From Climacium dendroides (lineage: Eukaryota; Streptophyta; Bryopsida; Hypnales; Climaciaceae), in assembly GCA_950106755.1 (NCBI GenBank), contig OX467082.1:13578001-13642000 (forward strand): a stretch of 64,000 nt of DNA, written 5' to 3'. Positions within the stretch are counted from its first letter, which is position 1. The number at the start of each line of letters is the position of its first letter. Positions 36,660 through 47,981 of this stretch are shown one piece after another. A model generated the notes under the pieces. That model was not told the origin of the DNA, did not search any database, and worked only from the letters and a program-made list of their open reading frames with translations. The translations under genes were made by a program, and so were the position numbers.

Positions 36660-37420
36660 AAAGACTCACTAGTTTTCGTAGCGTTTTGCTTAGTATCTAG
36701 TTTCAGCGACTCAATACTATGAGTACTACAGTACTGTACTACAAAATTGGAAATTATTGTGGACCGTTGATAAATTTGCAGATTTGGGTTACAATTGACA
36801 AGTGTCTAGCTACTGTACAATGCTTTGCTTCAACATTTTCCAAGGAATTTTGACATTGGCCCCATTTGCTGCCCTATAGGAGTATTACCAAATACTAGAT
36901 GTTGTCTTATAGTACTATTGTAGCCTGGGGTCCCAGTTTCTCACTGAAAATAGTGAAGTCCACTTTTAAATTTTTAGAAAAAAAAGAGAACCATTATTTT
37001 AAAAAATAAAAAATGGCCATTTTGATAGACTTTGTCCTCATTACATTTCACCCGCCCCCCCCCCAAAAAAAATCATCTATATTGTTCAAAATGACGCGCG
37101 CAAGTGACCTTTATTCGAGCGCTCATGACGCACTTGAAATTGAGTTTTCTTTAAAATCCTTTGGTAGGATCATGCAAATACATTATAGGAAGAGCCCATA
37201 AAAATTTCAGCTCAAAATGATCAAAATTGAATACTCCCCAGTACTAAAACCCCCTAAACTACAAAGTGTGATAAATTAGCTAAATTAGAAATTAATTAGA
37301 ATTTGATTTTTTTTTAATTCTTAAAAAATATGGCCTTCCATGGCTATGGAGTTCTCCACCTCCCAAAAAAATTTCAACTTCATTTTCTTGAACCTCCAAA
37401 AGTTGTAGCCAATGACAACT
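36660..37420 (+). repeat. Diverged direct repeat, right copy
   Basis: Partner of 33770-34420. It includes a C/A homopolymer pair near 37051-37070 that the other copy lacks. The spacing of about 2.9 kb with direct orientation would suit a decayed LTR pair, but no TG..CA ends, primer site or polymerase remnant were seen. Confidence 0.4.
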
Positions 37421-38106
37421 CTATCACTCGAAGTGTGACGCAAAAAAGGACTAGTCTTTCTTGCACTCACCCTAAACTAACCGTGCCAAAACAATCCAAT
37501 AATTACGTAGCTAAAATGTGTCAAAGGTGATCTCAGGCTATGGTATATGTACAATTTAGTGAATTTGCCTCTCTTTATTGTGGTTATTTCACTCTTTTTG
37601 TTTTTGAAGGAAAAAACATTTAAAGTAGTATCACCTAAAACTATCAAGTACCTAAAACAAACTTTCATTTTTGCTTAATAGCAAACCAAATCCACATGTC
37701 AAAACACTAGTTTCATATTCAAAATGTAAGTATGTTATTAATATAGTTATTTAAAGGTGCCAATATTCATGCATCACTCTTTGTTGCTTCAAAGTCTTAA
37801 ATGTGTTATTTTGTGCTAAGTCTACGTCTATTGTAGCCGCATCTTATGTGTTGGTTTAAAAACTTTATAGCATATTCTTCCAGCAACCAAAAATCCATAT
37901 TCTACTTGCAACATTTATCACCACAATTTGCTAATTTGGTTGAACAAAATTTTCACAATGCGACCAGTGACCACATGGAAAAAACTAGATATCTACATTG
38001 ACAATTTTGAGACACCACTTCCTTCAGGCCTCCTTACATCTATCAATGGGTGGGTGCATTGACAGCTGGGGTGAACTACTTTCCTCACTCATCCTTGATT
38101 TTATCC

Positions 38107-38250
38107 CCTTGGGAAAAAAATGACCTTTTAATTTGCCACACATGATAAAATTTGGAAACTTTGATTAATTTTCATATTTGCAATCAAAGGACCCAAATTA
38201 TCTAGGAGTGGTGTAGATTATAGATAAATTAAGCACAAAATAGAGGGTCT
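38107..38250 (+). repeat. Dispersed repeat G, copy 1
   Basis: Shares CCTTGGGAAAAA, TTTGCCACACATGATAAAAT, TATTTGCAATC and CCCAAATTATCTAGGA with the tandem pair at 47982-48440. Confidence 0.7.
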
Positions 38251-38433
38251 CTTTTTGACATGCATCTATAGGAAAAAAAATGGAAGACTTTAGGAGGATA
38301 AGCAAGACGGTTTGTTCATCCCAGTCATGCATCCACTGATACTAGAATATAGAAAGCACTTTTATGTTCCTTCTTCTAGAAGATGTAATGCAGTAATATA
38401 GGTGGAGCTCATTCTCCTACTTCCACGATGTAC

Positions 38434-39432
38434 TGTACAGTCAGGTCCAGCTCAATTACGAATTCTTGCATTCACAGTGAAAAAAAAGTTCACTGCTGCC
38501 CACTTTGACGCCCTCTCGAGGGCTGAAAAATTAATATTTTTCCACGAATTTTTTTTACAAGATCCTCTTTATGCTAATAACATATGTGCCAAATTTCAAG
38601 TCCAAAAAATTTATACAAAAAAAGATATTCAAACATGTACCAACATGTGTTGTTCAAAAAAACATTTCACTAATACCAACTTTGACACCCTCCCAAAAAT
38701 TGAAAAAAAAAGTTTTGGCCTTGAAATTTTTGGTGTAAGATAAACTTAGTGAAACTAACTAATGTGCAAAATTTCAAGTTCAAAAAAATTTCCCACAAAG
38801 AGTAGTTCAACTTCTACCAACATGTGTAGTTATGAATGTTTTTTCCATAACAACACATGCTGGTAGATTTTGAATATATCTTTTTTTAAGTAAATCTTTT
38901 GGCCTTGAAATTTCACACACATATTACCAACATAGAGGTGATCTCATGCCAAAAATTTCATGGTACATAAACAATTTTTTTGCCCTTGGGAGGGTGTCAA
39001 AGTTGGGCCATAGTGAAATTGTTTCTCATGGCTACACCTATCAGTTGGTAGAAGTTGAACTACTCTTTGTGGGAAATTTTTTTGAACTTGAAATTTTGCA
39101 CATTAGTTAGTTTCACTAAGTTTATCTTACACCAAAAATTTCAAGGCCAAAACTTTTTTTTTCAATTTTTGGGAGGGTGTCAAAGTTGGTATTAGTGAAA
39201 TGTTTTTTTGAACAACACATGTTGGTACATGTTTGAATATCTTTTTTTGTATAAATTTTTTGGACTTGAAATTTGGCACATATGTTATTAGCATAAAGAG
39301 GATCTTGTAAAAAAAATTTCGTGGAAAAATATTAATTTTTCAGCCCTCGGGAGGGCGTCAAAGTGGGCAGCACAGAACTTTTTTTTCACTGTGAATGCAA
39401 GAATTCGTAATTGAGCTAGACCTGACTGTACA
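38434..39432. repeat. Long inverted repeat (about 390-bp arms) made of tandem modules
   Basis: The arms 38434-38820 and 39045-39432 are reverse complements with a constant offset (paired positions sum to about 77866), so there are almost no net indels. The unpaired or poorly paired centre is about 220 bp. Each arm holds two related modules of about 190 bp that carry CACTTTGACGCCCTC- or CAACTTTGACACCCTCCC-like words and CAAATTTCAAGTCCAAAAAA-like words; a third module lies in the centre. Single-stranded DNA or RNA from this region would fold into a near-continuous hairpin. Open frames across it are by-products. Confidence 0.85.
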
Positions 39433-39639
39433 TGTAAGTCCACTCTTCGTCTACCTGCGGCTACATAGTGGTGTGGACTCCACTCCTCCAACTAACCCTT
39501 AGTTTATTACAATAGTAGGTAGAGAAGCTCACTCTATATATGATTATACACCAGAAACGTGGTCTAGCATGAAAACGGCAGTTTATTCGAGCCCAGATAG
39601 ACTCATCTACAGTTGTTTTTTAAAAACTAAATTTTAAAT

Positions 39640-41940
39640 TTTTTTTTGAACAAAAGGGAATTCCATTGCAAACCACCAACTGCAAAGCAGCCAAGCCTAT
39701 CAAAGAGAGACGAGTCATCTACAGTTTCACTGTGCAGTACAATAGCTCACAGTAGTCAAAGAACTGGTCCACCCAAAACCAAGGCGCACAAGACTTCTGG
39801 ATTCTCTGGCACGGAAGCTTATTCGACAACTCCATTTCCACCAATGCCTGGGACTCGGGGCTTGCCGAATTTGGACCCCGACCGCTTTGGACCCAGCCAG
39901 CCAGCTATTGAACTTAACGTATTTAACGTTCCGCCAAGAGAGAGAGAGAGGTCCAAGGTCCAAACAGCCACAGGCCCAATAAGATATCTTATTATTGTTA
40001 TTATTATTCAGCCAGCATTATTGTGGAGTTGCTGTTTTGTTTTTTTATTCCGATTTATTGATATCATTCTGATTGGTTTCCCTTAATCCTCAGAAACCTA
40101 CTACGAGGACCCCACGCGGTGCTCCTGTGAGCTGGGGTCCAACAATTATTGAGCGGAGAACCTGGAACTGTGAACTGCATCGTAGACCTGGTCTAGAGAG
40201 GGAGCAACGGAACCTATTGGTTAGAGGGAATCAAAATACTGCAGAATCGTCGGTAATCAGCATCTACTTTCCGCGTCCTACACCGGAGAGGAATTACACT
40301 CAGGCCTCAATAATAATAATGTCACAACCTGGAAGCACTAGACGGACCCAAATGACAACAGAATTCATAGCGAGAAGAAAAAAGAAATCGGAACAGGAGA
40401 AGAGAGTGGCTTTACAAATTCACTCCTCGTGTCTCAAAATAGTGAAGACTGGTTCTCCCACTGTTATCCACTAGAAAAACTAAGTATGGATTTATTTTGA
40501 GAGAGAGGTGTCTTTGTAGTGTGCACTAGCTTTATAAGGTTATTTAATAAATCAATGGATATATAGAATAATTTAAATAGAATCATGACAAGCTTTGAGA
40601 AACTCTTACAAGAAAGTGACATAAATGTATCATGAAAATTGTACTCATAGGTTACATAGTCTTTGCTTGTCATATGTTTTGCAGTCTATTCATAATGCCC
40701 TTTGCACCCCAATTCCACTCCCTATACTTGCTTAGAATGCTAAGAGGGTGCAAATTGGCCCCCAACAGTAGGGTGCCGTTTTGGTTTTGGTGCCATTTTG
40801 TGTAACATACCTTACGTCCTGCAACAGAGAAGAACTCGATGAGAGAACAGAGAGAATGTGACATTACAGAGGTAATTTACGAGAAACCCCGTTCAAGTGC
40901 AATTGAAGTTCAAGAAATCTGCACTAGGCAGTCGGTACTACAGTAGAAGCTTAAATAATGCACCCCGCGGAAATCTAGACCAGCTGCCCCGCGATATCAC
41001 CGATCGTGTTGGTTGCGGACTTGGGTTGCGGGGAATCGAAGCTAGCACGTACTCAAGGATTCGGATGAACGTTGCTTCCTCGAATCCAAGGCACCGCAGC
41101 GTAAAAGGAATATGATAAAATTAAAATAGCAGCGCCTCATGAATCCAATTCGCAAAATCGCTAATAATTGTGCCGAAATTGAAGCTCCTCGGCGATGTCT
41201 AGAATTTTCTGCGATTGGTGAATCGATCGACTGGGCTCACTAGTTCGACAAATGTAAACATGCAAACCTGCACGAGAGCCTCGATGCGTTAAAATAATTG
41301 CGTCGCAACGGGGACTTAGTCTCCGCTTGCTGTATTATTGCTGATGCCGGACGGCGGGGTGGTATGATGGTAACTTACCTTTCTATATTTTTGCTTGACA
41401 CTGGGGAATGGTGACTGTAAATTCGGCGGCAGGAGAAAAAAGCACCGTCCACTTATCCGATCTCATCAACAGCGCATTCGATCGATCTCTCTCCCCCAAA
41501 TACCAACACCTGGCCCAGGAATTCATAACCTGTAAAGTGTAAACATGCATTATTAATTTCGAAGAATTGGCCATGTGGGCCAGATAATACCCATTTCTAA
41601 CTCACTGTACCTCGCTCTCCCCCCTTTCGATGATCCTTCGGGCACAGCAAAGGTATCAAACTGGCCCACGCTTTCTCCATATAACGGGTATTTCGCCCTT
41701 GACTTTGTGTGCTTCCAAGTGGTCAACAACAAAATAGTTAACAATTAGAAAAGGAGAAAATAGTCAACAGCGCCAGCAACAGTGATGTGGAACTCTTCCC
41801 CTGGAAGAAACAAGCACACTGGCAACTCTCGCTTTTTAAAATTTTTTACGCCCTTCAGGTGTGGCAATCGAAGCTCGAATAATTTACTTCACCGTGGTAC
41901 GTTTTCGGATGACAATGGTACAAGGATCGTCATTCGGGCC
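39640..41940. other. GC-richer upstream region, no gene assembled
   Basis: Composition rises from about 39640 and stays higher, with an AT-rich interruption at about 40480-40860, up to the pectin methylesterase gene. Frames of up to 146 codons have no domain, alternating strands and no consistent codon pattern. A (GA)n run lies at about 39938-39950. The region may hold promoter and 5' UTR sequence or lost exons. Confidence 0.4.
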
Positions 41941-41950
41941 AGGGAGCTCT

Positions 41951-41957
41951 TATAAAG
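41951..41957 (+). promoter_or_regulatory. Putative TATA box of the pectin methylesterase gene
   Basis: TATAAAG in a CTCT-TATAAAG-ACT context, 181 bases before the ATG at 42138. A start site about 30 bases downstream would leave a 5' UTR of about 155 bases. Confidence 0.5.
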
Positions 41958-42137
41958 ACTATTGCCGTGGTTGAGCTAAGCATCTCGATCGAACTTGGAC
42001 GTGCGGCCAAGTCTGGAGCTTGCAGGCTAACTTAGGCTTGGAAATTGGTACTATGCTTTGAGCGGTATAAACTACGTACATGCATTCCAGAGTGTACTGA
42101 CAGATCCTTCGAGTGCCAATTTCCGAAGCCAGGTGCA

Positions 42138-44383
42138 ATGGCGGTCCGCGGTGTGTACTTGTGTGTGTTGGTGATGGTCGTGGCGATGATGGTTACATCC
42201 GCACAGGGGTTAACTTCGGCGGAAGATTACCAGCTCTGGCTGGCCCTGCACGAGGCCAGGCACGATGCCAGGGTGGCTGCTGCCGCCACCACGCCGGACG
42301 TGACAGTGGCTGCCACTCCGGCAGAGGCACCGTCGTGTGTTCGCTACGTGGGGAAGAAAGGCTCCGGCGCCGAGTACTCCAAAGTGAAGAGTGCGGTGAA
42401 GTCCATTCCTGACGACAATACCGAGCACTGCCTCATCTACATCTACGAAGGCGTCTACACGTATGCTCCAGTCCTACACTAACTACTTGCACACTCCTGA
42501 ATTAATGTGCCCGAATTCCAAGTCACTGAATTTGGTTCAATTCCTAGTCACTGGTCGAGTTTGGTCGAGTTTTAGGCACTGAGTTTGGTTGAAAATATTG
42601 CAAGGCACTGAGTTTGGTAAGATACCAGGGTGGAGGTGACTTGTTTTTCATTCTGGTGTTGATTGAATTGTGTTCCCAAATGTGGCGGTTTCAGAGAGAA
42701 GGTGACGGTGACGGCGAAGAAGGGCAAAATTACGTTCCAGGGCGAGAGCGCTTCGAAGACGGTGATTCAGTATGGCGACACTGCGGAGAGTGCTGGCAGT
42801 ACGTCCAAGAGTGCCACTGTTGCTGTCTTGTCGGACTACTTCACTGCTATTGACATCACCTTCTCGGTTAGTACTGGCCGGGATCGATCGAATCCACCGT
42901 TTTCGTTTGCCACTGAACTTCAACATTCGAACAACACTTTGGGATGGAAAAGAATTTCCCAGTGAGTGATCGATGATACTAATTCTGTTCTGGTACGTGT
43001 GGCGAATTTCACAGAACACGAACCCGCCTCCTGCTGGAGGCGCGGTAGGACAGCAAGCCGTGGCGTTCCGAATTGAGGGCGACTACGGGCAGTTCTATCG
43101 GGTGGCGTTCCTGGGAGCTCAGGACACGTTGTACGACAAGACAGGAAGGCATTACTTCAAGGATTGCTACATCAAGGGCTCCATCGATTTCGTCTTCGGA
43201 GGCGGTCTCTCCTACTACGATGTACACCCACGTACCCTCAAATTCTCGGCGCGGGTTGCATGAAAAAACCAAATGAATTACATATAAGTCGGGACGACGA
43301 CTAGTACTCTGTTTTCAATTTCAGATGGAGCTCGATCTTTTGCTCAAACTCTCAGTTTGCATGAAGGGCCAGATGAATTCGCTGCTTGTCGGTAACAGGC
43401 TGGAAATTGATGATTGTGCTGGTGGTGCAGGCATGCCATTTGGAGTCGATTGCCAACCCTGGCAGCGGTTCCCTGACGGCCCAGAAGAAAATGACGGAGG
43501 ACGAGTTGAGCGGGTTTTCCTTCGTGAATTGCTTGGTCACCGGCAATGGACCCATCTACTTGGGCCGTGCGTGGGGACCCTACTCGAAGGTGGTGTTCTC
43601 CTACACCCAACTGAACGCGCCTATCATCCCTGCTGGATGGTACGACTGGGCGGACCCCGCCAGACAAGAGTACGTCCCTCCCTCCATGTCCTGTTTTGTT
43701 TTTTCCGTCGTTTGGTTGACAAACATTGAATGAGCTTCAAACCTCGAAGAGTACGAGAGTGGCCCTCTTTCAGCAGAAAGACATTCAAACAACTGATTTT
43801 AGTGCCGCATTCTGGTTACACTCCCCCCTCTCTAATTGCACACACTGTAATTGCAGATTCCCTATGTTAGCCTCATTCCGTGTGTTCCCCAGAGCAACTT
43901 TAGTATGTCAAGTTACACATTCTGTATTTGTACGTCCTGTATATCCTCATATTGTGTGTGTACAACATCCGTATGTCAAGTTGCGTACTCTGTATATTTA
44001 CACATCCACACATTGTGAGGACAACTTGCTGATCAGATTTTCAAGTTGTGAACGCCTACATTTAGAATATATATAGAAGCCCATATGCCCTCGAAAGCAG
44101 TGCAATTCGAGAATCCTGATTGTGATTTTGAGTCAGATTTTTTCATAGATTCCCGTGAGGACCATGGCATAGTTTCATGGTTTCAGGGCTAGGCCGGCAA
44201 GAGCTGATGTGGTGAATGCCGTGTGCAAACAGGACGGTGTACTACGGGCAGTACTTGTGCACAGGAGTGGGCGCCAACACGACTGGGCGGGTGGCCTGGT
44301 CCCATGACTTGACCGCCAAAGAAGCGGCTCCATTCTTGACTTGGGACTTCGTGGATGGCAACGATTGGATCGTCCCGCAGTAA
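42138..44383 (+). CDS. Secreted pectin methylesterase, five exons
   Basis: Exons 42138-42460, 42695-42866, 43015-43221, 43431-43669 and 44233-44383 join in frame to 363 residues, all with GT-AG introns. The enzyme removes methyl esters from cell-wall homogalacturonan. Residues 1-24 form a signal peptide (MAVRGV, hydrophobic core, then SAQG). There is no inhibitor pro-domain. Family motifs appear in order: GVYTEKV; QAVAF with Q179; GAQDTL with Q201 and D202; DFVFG with D223, the nucleophile; and LGRAW with R280 and W282. The spacings Q179-Q201 and D202-D223 equal those of carrot PME. The exon 4 acceptor was chosen because it restores ACHLES before the conserved LTAQ. I chose the ATG at 42138 because it opens directly on the signal peptide; the frame upstream has no ATG. 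Intron 1 carries several CACTGAGTTTGG-like repeats. GC-rich codons contrast with the surrounding DNA. Confidence 0.92.
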
Positions 44384-44751
44384 TTCAAATGATTAAGTAA
44401 CTACTACGACATTGGCAGTGAGAGTTGAGAGATGCACATCTTGTGGAAATATTCGAATATCCGAGTTCTCTGGGGGTGTGGATCTGGTGAGATAGAGCTC
44501 TCTCGAAGGGAATTAGATACTTCTTCGACATAGTTGATATTCCTCGGCAACTTCACGATTTGTAATTTTGAGTGGATTGAATTAGTAGTAATAAGTAAGT
44601 TCCTCAGAGAACTGGAAGAAATTGAATGAGCCGGCGGCTGCGAGGGAATGTCCAAGACCACTCCACAGCGAATTCGGAGGTCCAATTCAAGGAGATGGCA
44701 ACTCTGTTTGTCGTTTGCCATTTCTGTTGTCACTTGTCATTGAAGTCTCCA

Positions 44752-44757
44752 AATAAA
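44752..44757 (+). terminator. AATAAA polyadenylation-type signal
   Basis: Canonical AATAAA 369 bases after the pectin methylesterase stop codon, the first one downstream. Plant signals are loose, so the true end may differ. Confidence 0.4.
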
Positions 44758-45401
44758 GTGGCTATCCATTTATTTTATGTCCCTGACTCCCTGTCCTGTG
44801 GCTTTCTTCTGAGGTTGTTATAACTTCCCAAGGGTACATTCAATCCAAGGACGTATATCTATACTTTTACAGATAAAATAACCCTCACCAAGATGCAGGG
44901 TTGAGATTGGAGGGAGGTTCAATGGGATTACGTTAAACAACTTAAAACTGTTTCTTTTTCAATTGCAGAAAGTTGTACAATTTGGACTCGTACTAGAAGT
45001 AGACTTTTTGTATACCAGGATTGAGTGATTGAGAAATAAAGGTGAGATGATAGGGGATTAGGGACGTTACCTTGAAAAAAACCAGTCGTGAACTTAAATC
45101 CTCATTCTGCAGCAATCATTCGAAACCACAATTAGGGGGATTACGGGTAATCAAACTGTGAATATGTATTCACTTGGGTTAAGAGTACAAACAGGCAAGG
45201 GTTGTCATTAATTGTGAGTCGCTCAATCGTCGTGCCTAAAATGTGACTGCAATTGGCTTATCATAAATTATCTTCAAAGTGAAGTGAGATAATCCTGACC
45301 AGTGACTGTTTGCTTTTAGAAAAAAGATTATAACCCATAGAAGATTATGTCCCGAAGGTGGTTTATGAACTAATCTGTCCATGACTGGCCAATAACTCTT
45401 T

Positions 45402-45593
45402 TTGGAACAAAATTATGTCACAGCGACAAGAGACACTGAAAGTGACGATATCTACATGCTGGTCAACGAGTTGCAAGCGTCCTTTCCTGGCATAAACTTG
45501 GACAAGAAACTTCCAAATGGTCATTTCAAGAACCTTATCTCTGCAGTAGGAAAGGGTTTACAGATGAAAAGACTTAGAGAGAAAGTACACTAG
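45402..45593 (+). CDS. Hypothetical exon or short ORF
   Basis: A 63-codon open frame with coding-like composition that ends 4 bases before the stop codon of the convergent GNAT gene. The sequence is mostly helical in character (DDIYMLVNELQASFPG, then a Lys/Arg-rich C-terminus). No ATG opens it, since the frame begins at a TTG. It could be the last exon of an unrecognised plus-strand gene, with an acceptor such as the TCACAG near 45423, or antisense noise over the GNAT 3' UTR. I do not recognise the protein. Confidence 0.2.
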   Translation: MEQNYVTATRDTESDDIYMLVNELQASFPGINLDKKLPNGHFKNLISAVGKGLQMKRLREKVH

Positions 45594-45597
45594 GAAG

Positions 45598-46497
45598 CTA
45601 GGGCTCGCAATTGGCGAGAGCTCGGCCACTGATGGCACAACGCCGAAACCCAGGCTTAATTCCGGCACCTAAACCTTCATAAAATTTGATGGCAGGGTCG
45701 TTGGAGTACAATACGCCCCATTCCATCCTCTCCATCCCCAGGTTAACAGCCTCCTTGGCAATCTTCTTGAGGAACATTTTCCCCAACCCCAGATGTCGGT
45801 AGGGTTTCCTGATGTAGAGCGCCTCCATATACAGTCCTGGCTTGCAAAGGTAGGTCGAGAAGTTGGGAAAAACGTGAAGATAGCCAACGACAACTTGAGA
45901 AGCTGTACACGGCGAACAAAATGTCTCGACCTCGGGGTCCTCTACCACACATCTCATTTCACCCACGATTTCTGGTTTCACATCTTCCGGCATTGCAACA
46001 GGGGCCTCACGTTCTTCGAGATTGACATCACTGTCGGATCGAAAAACCTCCAAAACAGGCTCCTCCATATCCGTGGTTTGCAAATGGATTCCTGACGACC
46101 TCGGCGGACCAACCTCGCTGAAAAACCTCCCTTCGTACTTCACATTGCTTACGGATCTAAACAGCATCAATTCCACCGACTCTGCACTTCCTTCCCCACC
46201 GCCTTCGGGGAATTCCCCTTCAAGCAATGGCGATGTCTCTTGTTTGGGCTTTGTCACAACAGTGTCGGACATACCATCCTCCTTTTTGGATTGCTCTCCC
46301 TTCTTCGCAGGCTCATCAACCTCGAGAATGAAGACAGTGGGTCCTTGAAATGGCGCGTGGGAGAAGAGAAGCTCGCCAAGCTTGGCTGCGGTAGACTCGC
46401 AGCCGGATGCCATACCTTCTACTTCAGCGAGCTCATGAACCATCAAGTTTAAGAGTGGGGCATCAAGCCGGGTGGCCAGCCGAACCGTGGCAGCCAT
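45598..46497 (-). CDS. GNAT N-acetyltransferase, plant NATA1/SSAT-like
   Basis: 299 residues in one exon. The N-terminus (VRLATRLDAPLLNLMVHEL) and the C-terminal part from residue 205 (GYLHVFPNFSTYL, CKPGLYMEALYIRKPYR, RHLGLG acetyl-CoA loop at 234-239, AIKFYEGLGA) match the plant family of spermidine/diamine acetyltransferase-like enzymes that includes Arabidopsis NATA1. These transfer acetyl groups from acetyl-CoA to small amines; the substrate here cannot be read. Unusual is an insertion of about 140 residues (roughly 62-200), acidic and low in hydrophobics, with an internal duplication of an LMLFRSVSNV / VLEVFRSDSDV phrase. The start is the first ATG after a TTTTTGCAG acceptor, and the frame upstream lacks an ATG. 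It converges with the 45402-45593 frame. Confidence 0.85.
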   Translation of the reverse strand: MAATVRLATRLDAPLLNLMVHELAEVEGMASGCESTAAKLGELLFSHAPFQGPTVFILEVDEPAKKGEQSKKEDGMSDTVVTKPKQETSPLLEGEFPEGGGEGSAESVELMLFRSVSNVKYEGRFFSEVGPPRSSGIHLQTTDMEEPVLEVFRSDSDVNLEEREAPVAMPEDVKPEIVGEMRCVVEDPEVETFCSPCTASQVVVGYLHVFPNFSTYLCKPGLYMEALYIRKPYRHLGLGKMFLKKIAKEAVNLGMERMEWGVLYSNDPAIKFYEGLGAGIKPGFRRCAISGRALANCEP

Positions 46498-46512
46498 GGG
46501 TAGAATTTCCTG

Positions 46513-47472
46513 CTGCAAAAACCATGAAATTAATCACATGAGATTCTTCACTTACATTTTCAAGCAGAAGTTATCCCCGTTTGACTGTACAAACCACTGC
46601 AAAGGTATATGATCACACATTCCTTAAACAGTGCATTTCAGACCTCGATAAATGAGCGTTGAAAGAGAATGTGATTAAACTTGCTACTCACAAATGCTAT
46701 AACATTCAACAACACAGAAACTTTGAGGACCCTAAGCAGCACTTATCATGTCCAAAAATATAGATAGTTTGCTTGGGTGAGACAATGAACAAGCATGAAA
46801 GATGATGCATAGCTTAATATTCAATACCATGTGGTGCCATTGCCCAAATGGGCGAGAGAGGTGACAAACAAGTTTAATGTTACATACTTTAGTGTCTACT
46901 CCGACATTCCCACACTGGACTTTCACAGTGGGAAGCATCGCATTCAACTAGATCTGAAATCCACTGATGACAACATAGGGTTTCAATCTTTGCAGTAAGG
47001 ACTAAAAAGAGTATTACGATAAACTTGACCCATCACAACATTCTTCTAAATCTAAACTTCGAGGACCCCAATCGGTAATTATCACTAACCAATGCTCACT
47101 TGATCGAGCGCCAACAATCAATTCAACAAAGTGCCACCATCCAAGTGGCGGAGAAGGAAAACGAATTCAAACACTTCAATGTACAAACCCTAAATGCCAT
47201 ATGCACATCCCCATTCCCCATTAAAAGCCTCGAAGATTGAAAATCACTAAATCGCATGAATGCTTTCATCACAAAAAGAGGCTCTCTCACAATACCATCA
47301 AGGCAACAAACGAGAAACCCACATTAATAGCGTTGATCACAATCACAACACGATCCCCCCGTTACGTTGATCACACTCACAGCCAGAGAACAGATCCAAC
47401 ATGACAAAAAATTCTAAACGCGCAACATCAAAAAACATCAAAAACATGACCAGTAGAGCTGAGAGAACTAAC
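46513..47472 (-). other. Predicted 5' UTR intron of the GNAT transcript
   Basis: Donor TTTTAG|GTTAGT, with the exon ending at 47473; acceptor TTTTTGCAG, with the next exon starting at 46512, 15 bases before the GNAT ATG. The donor lies about 57 bases after the stop of the 75-residue ORF. No AATAAA occurs on the minus strand between donor and acceptor. The donor is kept in the duplicate at 62802. If used, it puts the small ORF and the GNAT ORF on one mRNA. Confidence 0.45.
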
Positions 47473-47800
47473 CTAAAATGCCAACAAAAAACCTAGAGAA
47501 CGTCGTTTGCGGCGAGTTCCGTCCAGCGACTACTGATCCTCCGAAGGGGGCTTGCGTGAGAGACGGCGCTGAAGCTCTGCTTGCTCGTCCTGCGAAGGCG
47601 TCCAAAACCAGTCCTTGATCCCCCGAACAGACTTAGAGAACGACGAGAGCGCGTGCGGGTGGGGGCCGTAGTCGGCCGAGAGAAGAAGCGCGGCGGAGAA
47701 CGCCGTGACGGCGATGGTGATGTTGCGAAGCAGGCGGTCTTTGGTGCCAGGATCCATCGCTTGGTTACCTCCTCATTACAACAACATCAACGCGTTCACA
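46780..47800 (-). repeat. Segmental duplication, source-like copy (partner at 61150-63035)
   Basis: Collinear with 61150-61270 (a GTGACAAACAAGTTTAATG-type block and TACTTTAGTGTCTACT) and with 62310-63035 (AAGCATCGCATTCAACTAG, GGTTTCAATCTTTGCAG, CCAATGCTCACTT, GAGAACGTCGTT, CGGCGAGTTCCG, ATGTTGCGAAGCAGGCG). It contains the intact small ORF, the donor and most of the predicted intron. Confidence 0.85.
47530..47757 (-). CDS. Small predicted membrane protein, 75 residues
   Basis: A good ATG context (AAGCGATGG) opens a 75-residue frame: a charged N-terminus (MDPGTKDRLLRN), one hydrophobic segment at about 13-28 (ITIAVTAFSAALLLSA), then a basic, amphipathic tail ending in RRLSRKPPSEDQ. I do not recognise the family. 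One membrane span with a short tail would fit a small organelle or ER membrane subunit, which is a guess. It is GC-rich like the other genes here. The GNAT gene lies downstream on the same strand and may share its transcript. A damaged copy lies at 62757-62966. Confidence 0.6.
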   Translation of the reverse strand: MDPGTKDRLLRNITIAVTAFSAALLLSADYGPHPHALSSFSKSVRGIKDWFWTPSQDEQAELQRRLSRKPPSEDQ

Positions 47801-47981
47801 CAAGTCTCACGAGTCTCACGCACGGGCACATGAGGCTCCGAAGACGCCTGCAGCTGCTCCCGAGGATGAAAATCGTGGACAGGAGCCGCGCCGCTCAAAA
47901 CTCCCCAAAACCCAGAGCCCCGCAAAACCCAGACTCCTGGCCGGACAGGGTGACTGACCCCATGTTTTACCCCATGTTTTA

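Noticed and set aside
38402..38743. 113-codon plus-strand frame
   Set aside because: It lies in one arm of the long hairpin and has no counterpart that is kept open in the related modules.
39646..40474. Frames of 146 and 133 codons in the GC-richer region as genes
   Set aside because: No ATG-led domain, no family resemblance, overlapping frames on both strands, and a low-complexity hydrophobic end.
42648..43019. Minus-strand frames across the pectin methylesterase exons
   Set aside because: They are shadows of the well-supported plus-strand exons.
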